Shown in pieces: positions 25,196 to 34,779 of a DNA stretch of 64,000 nt. The translations under genes were made by a program, and so were the position numbers. Each line of letters begins with the position of its first letter. Position 1 is the first letter of the stretch. The DNA lies in the NCBI RefSeq assembly GCF_020037015.1, contig NZ_JAIQDE010000004.1, positions 1 to 64,000 on the forward strand, read 5' to 3'. The notes under the pieces were generated by a model that did no database searches, was not told where the DNA came from, and saw only the letters and a list, made by a program, of their open reading frames with translations. This DNA comes from Corallococcus sp. AS-1-6 (GTDB taxonomy: Bacteria > Myxococcota > Myxococcia > Myxococcales > Myxococcaceae).

Positions 25196-25696
25196 TTACT
25201 TGGAATCCACCACCAGCACCATCCACCGGTCGGTGGCGTGGTCGATGCGCACGTTGGCGGCGCCGGCCTCCTGGAGCTGCTGCACCACGCGCTCCAGGAA
25301 CTGGAGCTGCTCCGCGGACGCGTCCACGAACACGTTGCGCGACCCCGGGCCCTTCGCCTTGGGCTTCTTCGCAGGCGCCGCACCCGCGTGCAGCTCCGGC
25401 GCCGCCGCGGCCTTCAGCAGCGTCCCCGCGTCCTCCGCCGTCACCTCGGCCCGCTCGTCCTGCACGTCCACGTCCTGCTCCTCCTTGGGGGCGGCGACCG
25501 GAGCGGCGGGCTGCGAGGCCAGCTCCTTCTTCGCCTGTTCGCGCAGCTCGTTGAACGTGCGCAGGTTGATGGTGGCGCCGAAGCGGTCCTTGAAGCTCTC
25601 CAGGGCGTCCTGGCGGCTCAGGTCGGGCTGGTTGCGGAAGAGGTCGAGCAGGAACGCGTGACGCTCCTGCGACTGCTCCTGGGAAGTCCTGGGCAT
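25196..25696 (-). CDS. Conserved hypothetical protein with helical N- and C-terminal parts
   Basis: 166 residues if the ATG at 25696 is used, with GGAG about 10 nt upstream; an in-frame earlier start would add 10 residues. The N-terminal part (about 1-60) looks like a small helical domain ([21 protein letters not shown]). A Pro/Ala/Glu linker follows, and the C-terminal 50 residues form an alpha-beta unit ([11 protein letters not shown]...MVLVVDS). No signal peptide and no catalytic motif. I do not recognise the family. Confidence 0.65.
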   Translation of the reverse strand: MPRTSQEQSQERHAFLLDLFRNQPDLSRQDALESFKDRFGATINLRTFNELREQAKKELASQPAAPVAAPKEEQDVDVQDERAEVTAEDAGTLLKAAAAPELHAGAAPAKKPKAKGPGSRNVFVDASAEQLQFLERVVQQLQEAGAANVRIDHATDRWMVLVVDSK

Positions 25697-25784
25697 GGCG
25701 GTGTGGCTCCGGCGGTGTGGCCGCATGAAGAAAGGCGGCGCACCCTATACCCGAGCCTCCCCCCGGAACAAAGCCAGGGGGCCG

Positions 25785-27812
25785 CTACCGCCCGCGCGGG
25801 CCCGGACGCGGCGTGCGCCCCCCGCCGCGAGGCCCCGACGGACGCGGCTGCGCGGGGCGGGGCCACGCGTTCGTCGCCAGGCCCTCCTCGGCATTGGAGC
25901 CCTCCGAGGCGCGGCGCAGGCGCGCGGCCTCCGCGGCGGACTCCGGCGGCACCAGCGCCTTGGGCCCCCGGCCAATCAGGTCCTCGCGCCCCGCCAGCTT
26001 CAGCGCCTCGCGCGCCAGCGGCCAGTGCTCCGGGTTCCAGTAGAGCAGGAGCGCCTTCTGCAGCCGCTTCTCGCGCAGGCCCTTCGCCGTGTACACGGGC
26101 TCCATCTTCAGCGGGTCCAGGCCCGTGTAGTACATGGCCGTGGCCACCGACATGGGCGTGGGGATGAAGTCCTGCACCTGCCGGGGCCGCTTGCCCTTCT
26201 CCTTCAGCCACTGCGCCAGCATCACCATGTCCTCCAGCGTGGAGCCGGGGTGGCCGCTGATGAAGTAGGCGATGTCGTACTGCTCCTTGCCCGCGTCCTC
26301 GCTGGCGCACGCGAACATGTGCTGGAAGCGCTCGAAGCTCTCGATGCCGGGCTTCTTCATCTTCTCCAGCACGCGCGGCGACACGTGCTCCGGCGCCACG
26401 GACAACTGGCCGCCCACGTGGTGCGCCGCCAGCTCCTTCACGTACTCCGGCGAGCGCTCCGCCAGGTCGTACCGCACGCCGCTCGCGATGAAGACGTGCT
26501 TCACGCCCGGCTCCTCGCGCACCTGCTTCATCAGCGAGATGAGCGGCCCGTGGTCCGTCTGGAGGTTCTCGCACACGCCCGGGTGCACGCAGGACAGCTT
26601 GCGGCAGCGGCTCTCGATGTCCTCGCTCTTGCACTTGAGCTTGTACATGTTCGCCGTGGGCCCCCCCAGGTCCGTGATGGTCCCCCGGAAGTCCCCCATG
26701 CGCCGCAGCTCGCGCACCTCGCGCAGCACGCTCGCGGCGGAGCGGCTCTGGATGACGCGCCCCTCGTGCTCCGTGATGGAGCAGAAGGTGCAGCCGCCAA
26801 AGCACCCGCGCATCAGCACCACCGAGTGCTTCACCGTCTCGTACGCGGGGATGGGCTCCCGGTACATGGGGTGCGGCACGCGGTTGAACTTCAGGTCGTA
26901 CAGCTCATCCATGGCCACCGTGGCCGTGTCCCCGGGCCTGTCTCCGGCGCCGTCCTCCAGCGGCCGGGCGGGCGGGTTCATGTAGATGGCGCGGTTGCCG
27001 TGGCGCTGCGCGATGGCGCGCGCGTTGCCGGGGTTGGTCTCCAACTGGAAGTCCCGGCTCATCACCGCGAAGGCGCGCGTGTCCGCCACCACCTCTTCAT
27101 AGGAGGGCAGCACCACCACCTTGTCCTTGTCCGCCGCGCGCCTCGCCGGGTCCGCCTCCAGGACCTTCATCGCCGCGTCGTTGATGAGGTGAGCGGTGCC
27201 CCGGATGTCCTTCAGGTCCTCGATGCGCTCGCCCCGGTTCAGCCGGTCGGCGATCTCCCAGATGGGCCGCTCGCCCATGCCGAACACCAGCAGGTCCGCC
27301 TTGGCGTCGAAGAGGATGGAGCGGCGCACCTTCTCGCTCCAGTAGTCGAAGTGCGCGATGCGCCGGAGGCTGGCCTCGATGCCGCCCAGGACGATGGGCA
27401 CGTCCGGGAAGGCCTCGCGGCAGCGCTGCGCGTAGACGATGGAGGCCCGGTCCGGCCGGCAGTTGGTGCGCCCGCCCGGGCTGTACTGGTCCTCCGAGCG
27501 GTTCTTCTTCTGGGCCGTCAGCCGGTTGAGCATCGAGTCCAGGTTGCCCGCCGCCACCCCGAAGAAGAGCCGGGGCGCTCCCAGCGCCTTGAAGGGCTCC
27601 GCCGAGTGCCAGTCCGGCTGGGGGATGAGCCCCACCTTGAAGCCCCGCCCCTCCAGGAAGCGCGCGATGAGCACCGGCCCGAAGGCCGGGTGGTCCACGT
27701 AGGCGTCGCCGCTCACGATGATGATGTCGCACTGCTCCCACCCCCGGGCCTGCATGTCGGCGCGGGTGACGGGGAGGAACGGGTGGGCGTGGCGTGGGGT
27801 GATGGAGGCCAT
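25785..27812 (-). CDS. YgiQ-family radical SAM protein
   Basis: 675 residues. The ATG at 27812 has a GAGGGGAG ribosome binding site. The [4Fe-4S]-SAM motif C-x3-C-x2-C is in [12 protein letters not shown] (about residue 334). The N-terminal part ([41 protein letters not shown]-type blocks) and the C-terminal [12 protein letters not shown] block are diagnostic for YgiQ (UPF0313). The physiological reaction of YgiQ is not established. The last 60 residues are Pro/Arg/Gly-rich and likely disordered, as often seen in myxobacterial orthologues. Confidence 0.92.
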   Translation of the reverse strand: MASITPRHAHPFLPVTRADMQARGWEQCDIIIVSGDAYVDHPAFGPVLIARFLEGRGFKVGLIPQPDWHSAEPFKALGAPRLFFGVAAGNLDSMLNRLTAQKKNRSEDQYSPGGRTNCRPDRASIVYAQRCREAFPDVPIVLGGIEASLRRIAHFDYWSEKVRRSILFDAKADLLVFGMGERPIWEIADRLNRGERIEDLKDIRGTAHLINDAAMKVLEADPARRAADKDKVVVLPSYEEVVADTRAFAVMSRDFQLETNPGNARAIAQRHGNRAIYMNPPARPLEDGAGDRPGDTATVAMDELYDLKFNRVPHPMYREPIPAYETVKHSVVLMRGCFGGCTFCSITEHEGRVIQSRSAASVLREVRELRRMGDFRGTITDLGGPTANMYKLKCKSEDIESRCRKLSCVHPGVCENLQTDHGPLISLMKQVREEPGVKHVFIASGVRYDLAERSPEYVKELAAHHVGGQLSVAPEHVSPRVLEKMKKPGIESFERFQHMFACASEDAGKEQYDIAYFISGHPGSTLEDMVMLAQWLKEKGKRPRQVQDFIPTPMSVATAMYYTGLDPLKMEPVYTAKGLREKRLQKALLLYWNPEHWPLAREALKLAGREDLIGRGPKALVPPESAAEAARLRRASEGSNAEEGLATNAWPRPAQPRPSGPRGGGRTPRPGPRGR

Positions 27813-28160
27813 GGGTGTGCTCCCCTCAACACTGGGGGAAGGCCCAACCAACCCCATCAGGGCGGGCGCTGTCCACTGCGACGGCCGCCTGCCCCCCTGT
27901 TCCCCGAGAGACCGGCAACCCGCCAGGTCGTTCAAACCCAGACAGTGAGTGCGCCGTTTCTCGACTCCTCGCAAAGACAGACAGCGGGGTCATTGGGGCG
28001 CCAACGGGGTGTTTGTGTACACCTGGACCTGGGTACAACTTTGCCCGTATTGCTAGAAAAGTCCGTTCATGGCAAAGAATGCTCATGGGCCTGGCTGTCA
28101 TTGACTGGCGTCTGGGCCGTTCCCCTCATCCCCGCACCGCCCTTCTCATTGGAGAGAGTC
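27813..28160. other. Intergenic region between YgiQ and the lipoprotein gene
   Basis: 348 bp between divergent genes, less GC-rich than its flanks around 27960-28090. No gene is supported, although the reading frame of the downstream lipoprotein stays open through it. A sigma-54-like promoter candidate lies at 28030-28045. Confidence 0.5.
28030..28045 (+). promoter_or_regulatory. Candidate sigma-54 promoter
   Basis: TGGGTACAACTTTGCC keeps the invariant GG and GC dinucleotides of a -24/-12 promoter with exactly 10 nt between them and has TTGC at the -12 element. It lies about 115 bp before the ATG of the lipoprotein gene. The -24 element is weaker than consensus (TGGGTA instead of TGGCAC), so this is only a candidate. 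Confidence 0.35.
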
Positions 28161-29309
28161 ATGTCCTTGCGCCGTCCTCTGTCGTTCTTCGCCTCCCTGC
28201 TGATGCTGGGCGGCTGCGGTGCCGAAACCCTGGAGGAGGGCGCGGCGCCGCGTCAGTCCGCGGCCGCGCTGCACACGGGCATCGACCTGTCGGCGACCGG
28301 GCTGGGCGTGACGTGTGACGACGGCCAGGTGGCGACGGTGACGGGCGCCATCGTCAACGAGGCGCCGACGGGCATCGACCCGTCGGTGGCGGGCATCTAC
28401 GCGGGGGAGCCGGCCCAGGGCGGCACGCTGCTGGCGACGGTGAACGTGCCCTGGCTGGTGGGCAAGGAGCGCTATGCGTTCGAGGTCCCGGTGGTGCTGC
28501 CGGAGGGCACGCAGAAGCTGTTCGTGGTCGCGGACCACACGAACTTCTTCCCGGAGGACAGCGAGGAGAACAACACGGCGACGCTGACGCTGGCGGCTGG
28601 CGGCGGCTGTCTGGTGAACCAGCCGCCGGTGGCGCTCTGCAAGAACGTGACGGTGACGGCGAACGCGTCGTGCTCGGCGGCGGCGTCCATCGACAATGGC
28701 TCGTATGATCCGGATGGCTTCCCGCAGCCGCTGAGCGTCACGGCCAGCCCGGCGGGCCTGTACCCGGTGGGGACGACGCCGGTGACGCTCACGGTGTCGG
28801 ACGGGATGGACTCGGCCACGTGCTCGGCCACGGTGACGGTGGTGGACGCGACGGCGCCGGTGGCCGGGGCGAGCAAGGACCTGGTGCTGGCCCGCACGCT
28901 GGGCGCGGACTACAAGACGGTGACGCTGGCGGACTGCGCGCAGCCGGCGGCGGACACCTGCGGCGGGACGCTGGACCTGCAGCAGTCGGCCTCCATCGTG
29001 CGCGTGGAGTCGGACGAGTCCGAGGACGCGCTGTTCAGCCTGGCCCTCTTCAAGTGCCGGGACATCGTGCTGAGCGCGGACCGCAAGTCCGCGCAGTTGC
29101 GCGCGGAGTCCAGCCTGCTGGGCAACGGCCGCGTCTACACGATGGTGTACTCGGTGGCGGACGCGTCCGGTAACGCGACCCTCGGCACCTGCAAGGTGAA
29201 GGTGCCCAGCCTCCAGGGCGTCCTCTCCGTGGGGCTGGGCCCCGTGTACTGCCAGGGCACGGACTGCCCGGCGAACACGGGCGGCGGGCTGCTCTGCCCG
29301 CTGCTGTAG
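28161..29309 (+). CDS. Lipoprotein with CARDB- and HYR-like Ig folds
   Basis: 382 residues. The signal peptide ends in the lipobox MLGGC (Cys20). The first third (about 35-150) resembles a CARDB adhesion-type domain, with the ending NNTATLTL typical of it; a following part (about 155-235, with VSDGMDSATCSATVTVVD) resembles HYR repeats. The C-terminal 130 residues have paired cysteines and are not recognised. It would be an outer-membrane or surface lipoprotein. The ATG at 28161 follows GGAGAG. Confidence 0.75.
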   Translation: MSLRRPLSFFASLLMLGGCGAETLEEGAAPRQSAAALHTGIDLSATGLGVTCDDGQVATVTGAIVNEAPTGIDPSVAGIYAGEPAQGGTLLATVNVPWLVGKERYAFEVPVVLPEGTQKLFVVADHTNFFPEDSEENNTATLTLAAGGGCLVNQPPVALCKNVTVTANASCSAAASIDNGSYDPDGFPQPLSVTASPAGLYPVGTTPVTLTVSDGMDSATCSATVTVVDATAPVAGASKDLVLARTLGADYKTVTLADCAQPAADTCGGTLDLQQSASIVRVESDESEDALFSLALFKCRDIVLSADRKSAQLRAESSLLGNGRVYTMVYSVADASGNATLGTCKVKVPSLQGVLSVGLGPVYCQGTDCPANTGGGLLCPLL

Positions 29310-29340
29310 TCCCCACGGAGCTTCAAGGTGGTGGATGACG

Positions 29341-29371
29341 GCCCGGGTCCGCGAGTGTGCGCGGCCCGGGC
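29341..29371 (+). terminator. GC-rich hairpin after the CARDB lipoprotein gene
   Basis: Arms GCCCGGG/CCCGGGC with an inner CGCG/CGCG pair and a 6-nt loop lie 32 bp after the stop codon. No T-run follows, so the terminator role is likely but not certain. Confidence 0.5.
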
Positions 29372-29529
29372 TGTCGTGCGTGGAGGGGGAGCGCGGGCTT
29401 TCACCCCGGGTGCAGGCGTGCGAGGGGCCCGCGCGTGCGTTGACGCAGATCGACGCCTCCCCTAGCTTGGCCGGCTCCCGGCACCGCCCCTTTCCGAGGA
29501 CAGGAAGGGCCGCGCCGCGAGCACCCCGT

Positions 29530-32500
29530 ATGATGCGCAGGACGGACGAGGAGTCGGGTCAGGGGGAGGCGCCGCGGGACGAGCGTGCTCCGGATGACCT
29601 CATGCCCGTGCTCCGCGTGGAGTACGACACCGACGTCCAGGAGGGCCATGTCGCGCCCGTGCTCCGGGTCCGCTCGTCGTGGCCGCCGCGAGAGTCGGAG
29701 GACGCCGCGCCCGCGCCGAAGGCGACGGAGGTGAAGGGCAGGGCGTCCGCGAAGGCGAGGACGCTGACGTTCCGCGAGCTGGACTCCGCGGCGCTGGCCT
29801 CCATGCCGGCCTCCCACCGCGTGAACCGAGCGCGTCCCGCCGTGCCGGGTGACGCTCCCGTGGCCGATGCCTCCACGCCGGACCGCCTTCGTGTGGACGA
29901 CGCAGCCGCCGCGCGTCCGCCTGTGGAGGCACCCGCGCCGGACCTCGTCCGCGTGGACGACGTGGCCGACGCACGTCCCCCTCGGGAGGCGCCGGCCCGC
30001 GATGTATCCGCCTCCGGCGACGTCACCCCCGCGGAGCGCGAGGCCATGCAGGCCGCCGTGTCCTCCGGGCGCCGCCGCGAACAGTGGGTGGCCCCCACCT
30101 ATCTTCCGGAGGACCTCCGCGACGCGCTGGTGGCCGAGCGCAGCCAGTACCGCGCGCAGCGGCTCCAGGAGGCCCGTGAAGTGGGGCTGGCCGGGCCCGG
30201 CGTGCTGGGGCTCGTGCCCGTTCCCGCCGCGGATCCGGACTGGTCCGGTGGCTCGCTGCTCGGCTTCCTCGGCGAGGAGCTCGTCTTCGCCGGCAACATC
30301 GTCCACCTGGACTTCGAGTCCGGCCGCGTCTTCGCCGCCTCCGACTCCGGCGAGGACCTGGACCGCCGCGTCCTGTCCTGCGAGCGCTGGTGCTACCGGC
30401 CCTACGACTTCGCGGAGGCCCTCTGCGCCGCCGCGGCCGCCTACGAGGACCGCGTCCCCGCCCTCACCACCGCCCTGTCGCGCGCGAAGGGCGAGCTCCT
30501 CCCGTCCACGCCGTCCCCCCGCGACGCGGAGCTCATCCCCGTGGACCGGCTGTGGCGCCAGCCGTGGGGCAGCATCTGGGGCCCTCCCGGCACCGGCAAG
30601 ACGACCGCCGTCGCGGACCTCATCGCCCGCGCCCTGCGTGCGTTCCCGAATGAGCGCATCCTCGCCGTGGCCCCCACCAACCGCGCCGCGGACGAGCTGG
30701 TGATCCGCGTCAGCGCCCTGCTGGAGCGAGACCCCATCCCCCTGCGCCCCCTGGCCCGCACCATCTTCCGGGGCGGCACTGGCGCCAGCGAGGCCCTCCA
30801 CAAGCTGCCCACCGTGGCGCTGGAGGAGAACAAGACGAGCAAGCTGCTCAACACCATCCAGCAGCGCGAGCGCGAGCTCACCCTGGAGCGCTCCCGGGGC
30901 GGCCCCGCGCCGGAGCTCGCCCGCATGCAGGCGGAGCTGCGCAGCCTGCGCGGCCGCGTGAAGGACCCCACGCTCAAGGAAGCGGAGAAGGGCGACAGCC
31001 CCCTCATGGTCCTCACCGTGCACCGCGCCCTGCGGCTGGTGTCGGAGCTGGAGGGCGAGGAGACCTTCCAGCGGCTCGTGGTGGACGAGGCCGGCATGGT
31101 GACGCGCGCGGCGACGGCGCTGCTCGCCCCGCTGGCGAAGCAGGTGACGCTCGCGGGCGACCCCAAGCAGATCGGCCCCGTGAGCCGCGCGGCGGAAGGA
31201 GCTGGGAAGGGCACCCAGACGTGGCTGCGCGCCAGCGCCCTGTCCCACCTGGAGGATGCGGTGAAGGACGCGGAGCGCCCGGACGTGCTGCTCCTGCGCA
31301 CCCAGCACCGCATGCACCCGGACATCGCGAAGGTGGTGAGCCACTTCTGCTACGGCGGCGCGCTGGAGGACGGCGACCTGGTGAAGGACCGGGCCCTGAA
31401 GCCCGCGCCCGTGCCCGCCTTCCCGTCCCGCGCGATGTGGCTGGTGCTGGACGGCCTGAGCCGCGACACCCGCCGCCTCACGCACGGCCGGGGCGAGACG
31501 GGCTCCGGCTACCAGCGCGAGCTGTCCGCGGAGCTCGCCGTGACGCTGGCCCGCCAGGCCGTGCGCCTGGGCCTCACGGTGCTGTGCGTGACGCCCTACC
31601 GCGCCCAGGCGGCGCTCCTGCGCAAGCTGGGCAACGCGGCGGGGCTGCGCCACGACATGTTCAGCGCCTCCACCATCCACCGCCAGCAGGGCACCCAGTA
31701 CGACGTGGTGATGGTGGACACGGTGGCCGGCGGCCGGCCCTTCCCGCCGCACACGCTGGTGCCCATCCTCAACGTCGCCGCCAGCCGCGCGAAGGAATAC
31801 CTGCTGGTGCTCGCCTCGCGCGCGGAGGCCCGCGCCTCGCCCGTCCCCGCGCGCTTCCTGTCGCTGCTCCCCCGCGTGCGCGTCCACGCCGGCACGCCGC
31901 CGAAGCTGGAGCTGCTCGCCACCCAGCCGCGCCCGCCTCCGCCGCCCCCGCCGCCGCTGGTGCCCATGGGGCTGGGCGGCGAAATCGCCGGCGGCAGGGA
32001 CACGGGGCCCCTCTTCACGCAGGAGCAGGTCTCCCTCTTCGAGCGCCGCTTCGACGACGGCCACCACCTGGTGCGCGGCGTGGCCGGCAGCGGCAAGACG
32101 TACGTGCTGGCGCACTGGGCCGCGCGCTACCTGCTGGAGAACCCGCGCGCCCGGGTGCTGGTGTCCTTCTACAACCGCTCGCTCGCGCCGCTCGTGGACA
32201 AGCTGCTCATGGAGGCGCTCACCGTGCGCGCGGGCCCGGAGCAGGTCCGCCCGCTCCGGGCCCAGGTGACGGTGAAGCACGTGGGCGCGCTCCGGCGCCT
32301 GGAGCCGCACGCCTTCGACGCCGTCTTCGTGGACGAGGCGCAGGACATGGACGCCAGGGGCCTGGCGGCCCTGCACGCGCTGGTGCGCCCCCGCGTGGAC
32401 GCGGACGGCCGCGAGTCCCGCTGCTTCCAGTTGTTCATGGACGACTCGCAGAACGTCTACGGCCAGGTGCCCATCGACAGCCTCAAGGAGCAGCTCCCCG

Positions 32501-33246
32501 AAGGGCTGTCCTTCCGGGGCCGCACCCGCGTGCTCAAGGAGACCTTCCGCGCCACGCGCGACATCCTCGACGTGGCCTTCAACGTCGTGCTGGACCCCTT
32601 GCGCCAGCACCGCGTCACCGACCCCGGCATGCGCGAATACATGAAGGCCGGGGAGCTGGCCCGCGAGCGGCTCCTGTGGCTGCCGGAGGAGACGCTGGAG
32701 GGCCTCTACCGCGTGCAGTCCACCGAGCGCGGCGGCGTGCTGCCCCAGGTGAAGGACTTCGCCTCCAGCACCAGCGAGGCGCGCTGGGTGGCGAAGGAGA
32801 TTGCCCGGCTCGTGCGTGAGGAGGGCGTCCACCCCGGCGACATCCTGGTGGTGGCGCCGGTGATGCCCGCGTCGTTCACGGACGCGCTGCGCAAGGCGGG
32901 CGTGCCCGCGGAGGCCTACGGCGGCAAGGGCGGGCGGGACGTGACGGACTTCCGGGTGAGCGGCGTGGACCACGTGCGCGCCACCACGGTGTTCTCCTGC
33001 AAGGGCCACGAGTGCCCCGTCGTCTTCTTCGCGGGGCTGGAGGCCCTGGACTCCATCGAGGCGTGGATGGCGGGCGGGCGCCAGCGCAACGAGCGCGAGA
33101 ACGAACGCATCCGCCGCGCGATGTTCTACGTGGGGGCGACCCGCGCGATGAAGCGCCAGTACCTCACCGGCGTGCGGGGGGGGCGCTTCCTCCGGGTGGC
33201 CGCGTCCTACGTGGAGACGCTGTCCGGCCACCGCCCGGCGCCCTGA
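29530..33246 (+). CDS. Double superfamily-1 helicase: Upf1-like core fused to UvrD-like core
   Basis: 1238 residues. After a disordered N-terminal 150 residues and a beta-rich region comes a first helicase core with GPPGTGKTT (about 350), VVDEAGMV (about 518), RTQHRMHP, TPYRAQ, and the Upf1/Dna2-type STIHRQQGTQYD and NVAASRAKEYL blocks. A Pro-rich hinge (about residues 805-820) leads to a second core with GVAGSGKTY (about 849), FVDEAQDMD (about 934), KETFRATRDI, SCKGHECPVVF and YVGATRAMKRQ, of UvrD/Rep/PcrA type. Both cores keep their ATPase motifs. It is probably a cytoplasmic DNA or RNA translocase; the substrate is unknown. The ribosome binding site is weak, and ATG 29533 is an alternative start. 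Confidence 0.88.
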   Translation: MMRRTDEESGQGEAPRDERAPDDLMPVLRVEYDTDVQEGHVAPVLRVRSSWPPRESEDAAPAPKATEVKGRASAKARTLTFRELDSAALASMPASHRVNRARPAVPGDAPVADASTPDRLRVDDAAAARPPVEAPAPDLVRVDDVADARPPREAPARDVSASGDVTPAEREAMQAAVSSGRRREQWVAPTYLPEDLRDALVAERSQYRAQRLQEAREVGLAGPGVLGLVPVPAADPDWSGGSLLGFLGEELVFAGNIVHLDFESGRVFAASDSGEDLDRRVLSCERWCYRPYDFAEALCAAAAAYEDRVPALTTALSRAKGELLPSTPSPRDAELIPVDRLWRQPWGSIWGPPGTGKTTAVADLIARALRAFPNERILAVAPTNRAADELVIRVSALLERDPIPLRPLARTIFRGGTGASEALHKLPTVALEENKTSKLLNTIQQRERELTLERSRGGPAPELARMQAELRSLRGRVKDPTLKEAEKGDSPLMVLTVHRALRLVSELEGEETFQRLVVDEAGMVTRAATALLAPLAKQVTLAGDPKQIGPVSRAAEGAGKGTQTWLRASALSHLEDAVKDAERPDVLLLRTQHRMHPDIAKVVSHFCYGGALEDGDLVKDRALKPAPVPAFPSRAMWLVLDGLSRDTRRLTHGRGETGSGYQRELSAELAVTLARQAVRLGLTVLCVTPYRAQAALLRKLGNAAGLRHDMFSASTIHRQQGTQYDVVMVDTVAGGRPFPPHTLVPILNVAASRAKEYLLVLASRAEARASPVPARFLSLLPRVRVHAGTPPKLELLATQPRPPPPPPPPLVPMGLGGEIAGGRDTGPLFTQEQVSLFERRFDDGHHLVRGVAGSGKTYVLAHWAARYLLENPRARVLVSFYNRSLAPLVDKLLMEALTVRAGPEQVRPLRAQVTVKHVGALRRLEPHAFDAVFVDEAQDMDARGLAALHALVRPRVDADGRESRCFQLFMDDSQNVYGQVPIDSLKEQLPEGLSFRGRTRVLKETFRATRDILDVAFNVVLDPLRQHRVTDPGMREYMKAGELARERLLWLPEETLEGLYRVQSTERGGVLPQVKDFASSTSEARWVAKEIARLVREEGVHPGDILVVAPVMPASFTDALRKAGVPAEAYGGKGGRDVTDFRVSGVDHVRATTVFSCKGHECPVVFFAGLEALDSIEAWMAGGRQRNERENERIRRAMFYVGATRAMKRQYLTGVRGGRFLRVAASYVETLSGHRPAP

Positions 33247-33266
33247 AACACAGGGCGCGGGACTTG

Positions 33267-33635
33267 TTACATCCGCCAGCCGCCAGGCACGCCCGCGCTC
33301 TTGCCGAACGCCGGCTGCGCGTACACCTCACGGAAGCGCGCGCGCAGCAGGTCGAACGTCTGCTGGAGGTCCGGCGCCGCGGCGCGCGCGTCCGGCAACT
33401 GCCCGCCCATCCGCGCGAAGCAGCGGCTCATGGCGCCATCCAGCCACTGCGTCACGGCGGCGGTGTCCTGGTCCTGGAGCCGCTCGAACACGGACAGGGC
33501 GCGCTCCAGCGTCTCGCCGACCAGCTCCGTGGAGTCGACCGCACTCCCAGCGCAAAGCCTCGCGGCCCGAACCTCCAGGGCCGGACGATGCTTGCGAACA
33601 AACTCCCCGAAGGCATGCAGATTCACGGTGACCAT
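33267..33635 (-). CDS. Small sigma-region-2-like protein without region 4
   Basis: 122 residues. The stretch AFGEFVRKHRPALEVRAARL, VDSTELVGETLERALSVFERL and WLDGAMSRCFARMG follows the helical pattern of ECF sigma region 2, with TELVGETLERAL in place of the usual DAEDLVQETFLRA core-binding helix. Nothing like region 4 follows; the last 40 residues end in a Gly/Trp tail. GAAGGG precedes the ATG at 33635. It could be a sigma decoy or a degenerate sigma factor. It is convergent with the double helicase gene across 20 bp. Confidence 0.6.
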   Translation of the reverse strand: MVTVNLHAFGEFVRKHRPALEVRAARLCAGSAVDSTELVGETLERALSVFERLQDQDTAAVTQWLDGAMSRCFARMGGQLPDARAAAPDLQQTFDLLRARFREVYAQPAFGKSAGVPGGWRM

Positions 33636-33882
33636 TCTTAACCCTTCGCCCCCACGCTGTCAGAACGCTGGCCGCGAAAAACCTTGGCTTCCGGACACCG
33701 TGAATCGTGTCGGTGGAAAAGGGTGGTGGGATGAATCATGTATCACTCTCCGTCCTGGCAGGCGAGGGACCGGGAGCATTTCGCCCGGGCCGTGGGTCGA
33801 GCGGGCCACCCCGTGGGATCGGGCAGACCCAGGGGTCCGGCGTTGTTCTCCGGCGCGTTTCGTTTCAAGGAAAGCGAGAGAC

Positions 33883-34677
33883 ATGCGTCGCACGGTGGAG
33901 CTGACGGACATGGCAGGGAATGACGAGGGGCCTCGCGTCCTCTTGTTGCCCGGGCTGGGCGCGCGTGGATCAGGCTTCCGCGAGCTCGCCCTGCGGCTGA
34001 CGGACGTGGCGCGCCCCGTCATGGTCGAGTACCCGGAGGGCGAGCACGCCGCGTGCGGCGCGAGGGCCCTGGCGGAGCAGGTGCTGCGCGTGACGGGGAG
34101 CGTGGACGCGGTGGTGGCCAGCTCCTTTGGCGGCATGGTGGCGGCGCACCTGGCCGCGGGCGGCGCGACGCGTGGCGTGGCGTTCCTGGGGGCCTTCACC
34201 CGCACCTCGCAGGTGGGGCCTCGCGGCAGGCTCATCGCGATGATGGGCCCCATCGCGGTGCTGGGACGCCCCGGGCGCGTCGCGGCGTCGCTGGCGGCGT
34301 GGCGGCCGGTGGGCTCCGGGCAGGTGGCGGACGTGGTGCCCACCACGGCGCTGGAGCGGCTGACGACGCTGCGGCGCGCGTTCTCCATCCACGCGGAGCC
34401 TCCGCCGCCGGACCTGCGCCCGCTGAGCGTGTCGTGTCTGTGCATCCAGGGGGACCGCGACGTGCTGGTGCCGCCGTCCTCGCTGGAGCGGCTGGCCGCG
34501 TCGCTGCCGGAGGGCACGCCCCGGCACCTGCTGCGCGGCGCGGGCCACGTGCCCTATTTCTCGCACCCGGAGGAGTGCGCGCGGCTGCTCACGCCGTGGC
34601 TCCAGGCGCTCGCGCCCGCGGGGCTCGCGGCGCTGGCGGCCCGCGGACTGACTCCGGACGTGGGCTCCGCGGCCTGA
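33883..34677 (+). CDS. Alpha/beta-fold hydrolase
   Basis: 264 residues, single domain. LLLPGLGARGSGF supplies the oxyanion-hole loop. The nucleophile elbow is ASSFGG (second Ser, about residue 82), an A-x-S-x-G variant of GxSxG. The acid is Asp in QGDRDVLV, and the base is His in GAGHVPYFSHP. No signal peptide, so it is cytoplasmic. It looks like a BioH/homoserine-acetyltransferase-like esterase; the substrate is unknown. Confidence 0.85.
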   Translation: MRRTVELTDMAGNDEGPRVLLLPGLGARGSGFRELALRLTDVARPVMVEYPEGEHAACGARALAEQVLRVTGSVDAVVASSFGGMVAAHLAAGGATRGVAFLGAFTRTSQVGPRGRLIAMMGPIAVLGRPGRVAASLAAWRPVGSGQVADVVPTTALERLTTLRRAFSIHAEPPPPDLRPLSVSCLCIQGDRDVLVPPSSLERLAASLPEGTPRHLLRGAGHVPYFSHPEECARLLTPWLQALAPAGLAALAARGLTPDVGSAA

Positions 34678-34779
34678 CGCCGCGCGCGGCCTTGACAACC
34701 CGCCTGCGGCGCGACGGATCCGTCCGCCCGTCGGGGGGGTGTACGGATGCGGGCGCGGGAAGTAGCTTCGCCTCCGCCG

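Noticed and set aside
25695-28160. Extension of the CARDB lipoprotein reading frame far upstream
   Set aside because: It would run antisense through the YgiQ gene; the ATG at 28161 has a ribosome binding site and starts a normal lipoprotein signal peptide.
29401-33231. A 1276-codon open frame antisense to the double helicase
   Set aside because: Composition typical of antisense frames, no domain recognisable, whereas the plus strand carries two complete sets of helicase motifs.
33731-33904. Short plus-strand open frame MNHVSLSVLAGEG... upstream of the alpha/beta hydrolase
   Set aside because: Composition is mostly Gly/Arg/Ser, no motif, and it overlaps the start of the hydrolase gene; more likely leader sequence.
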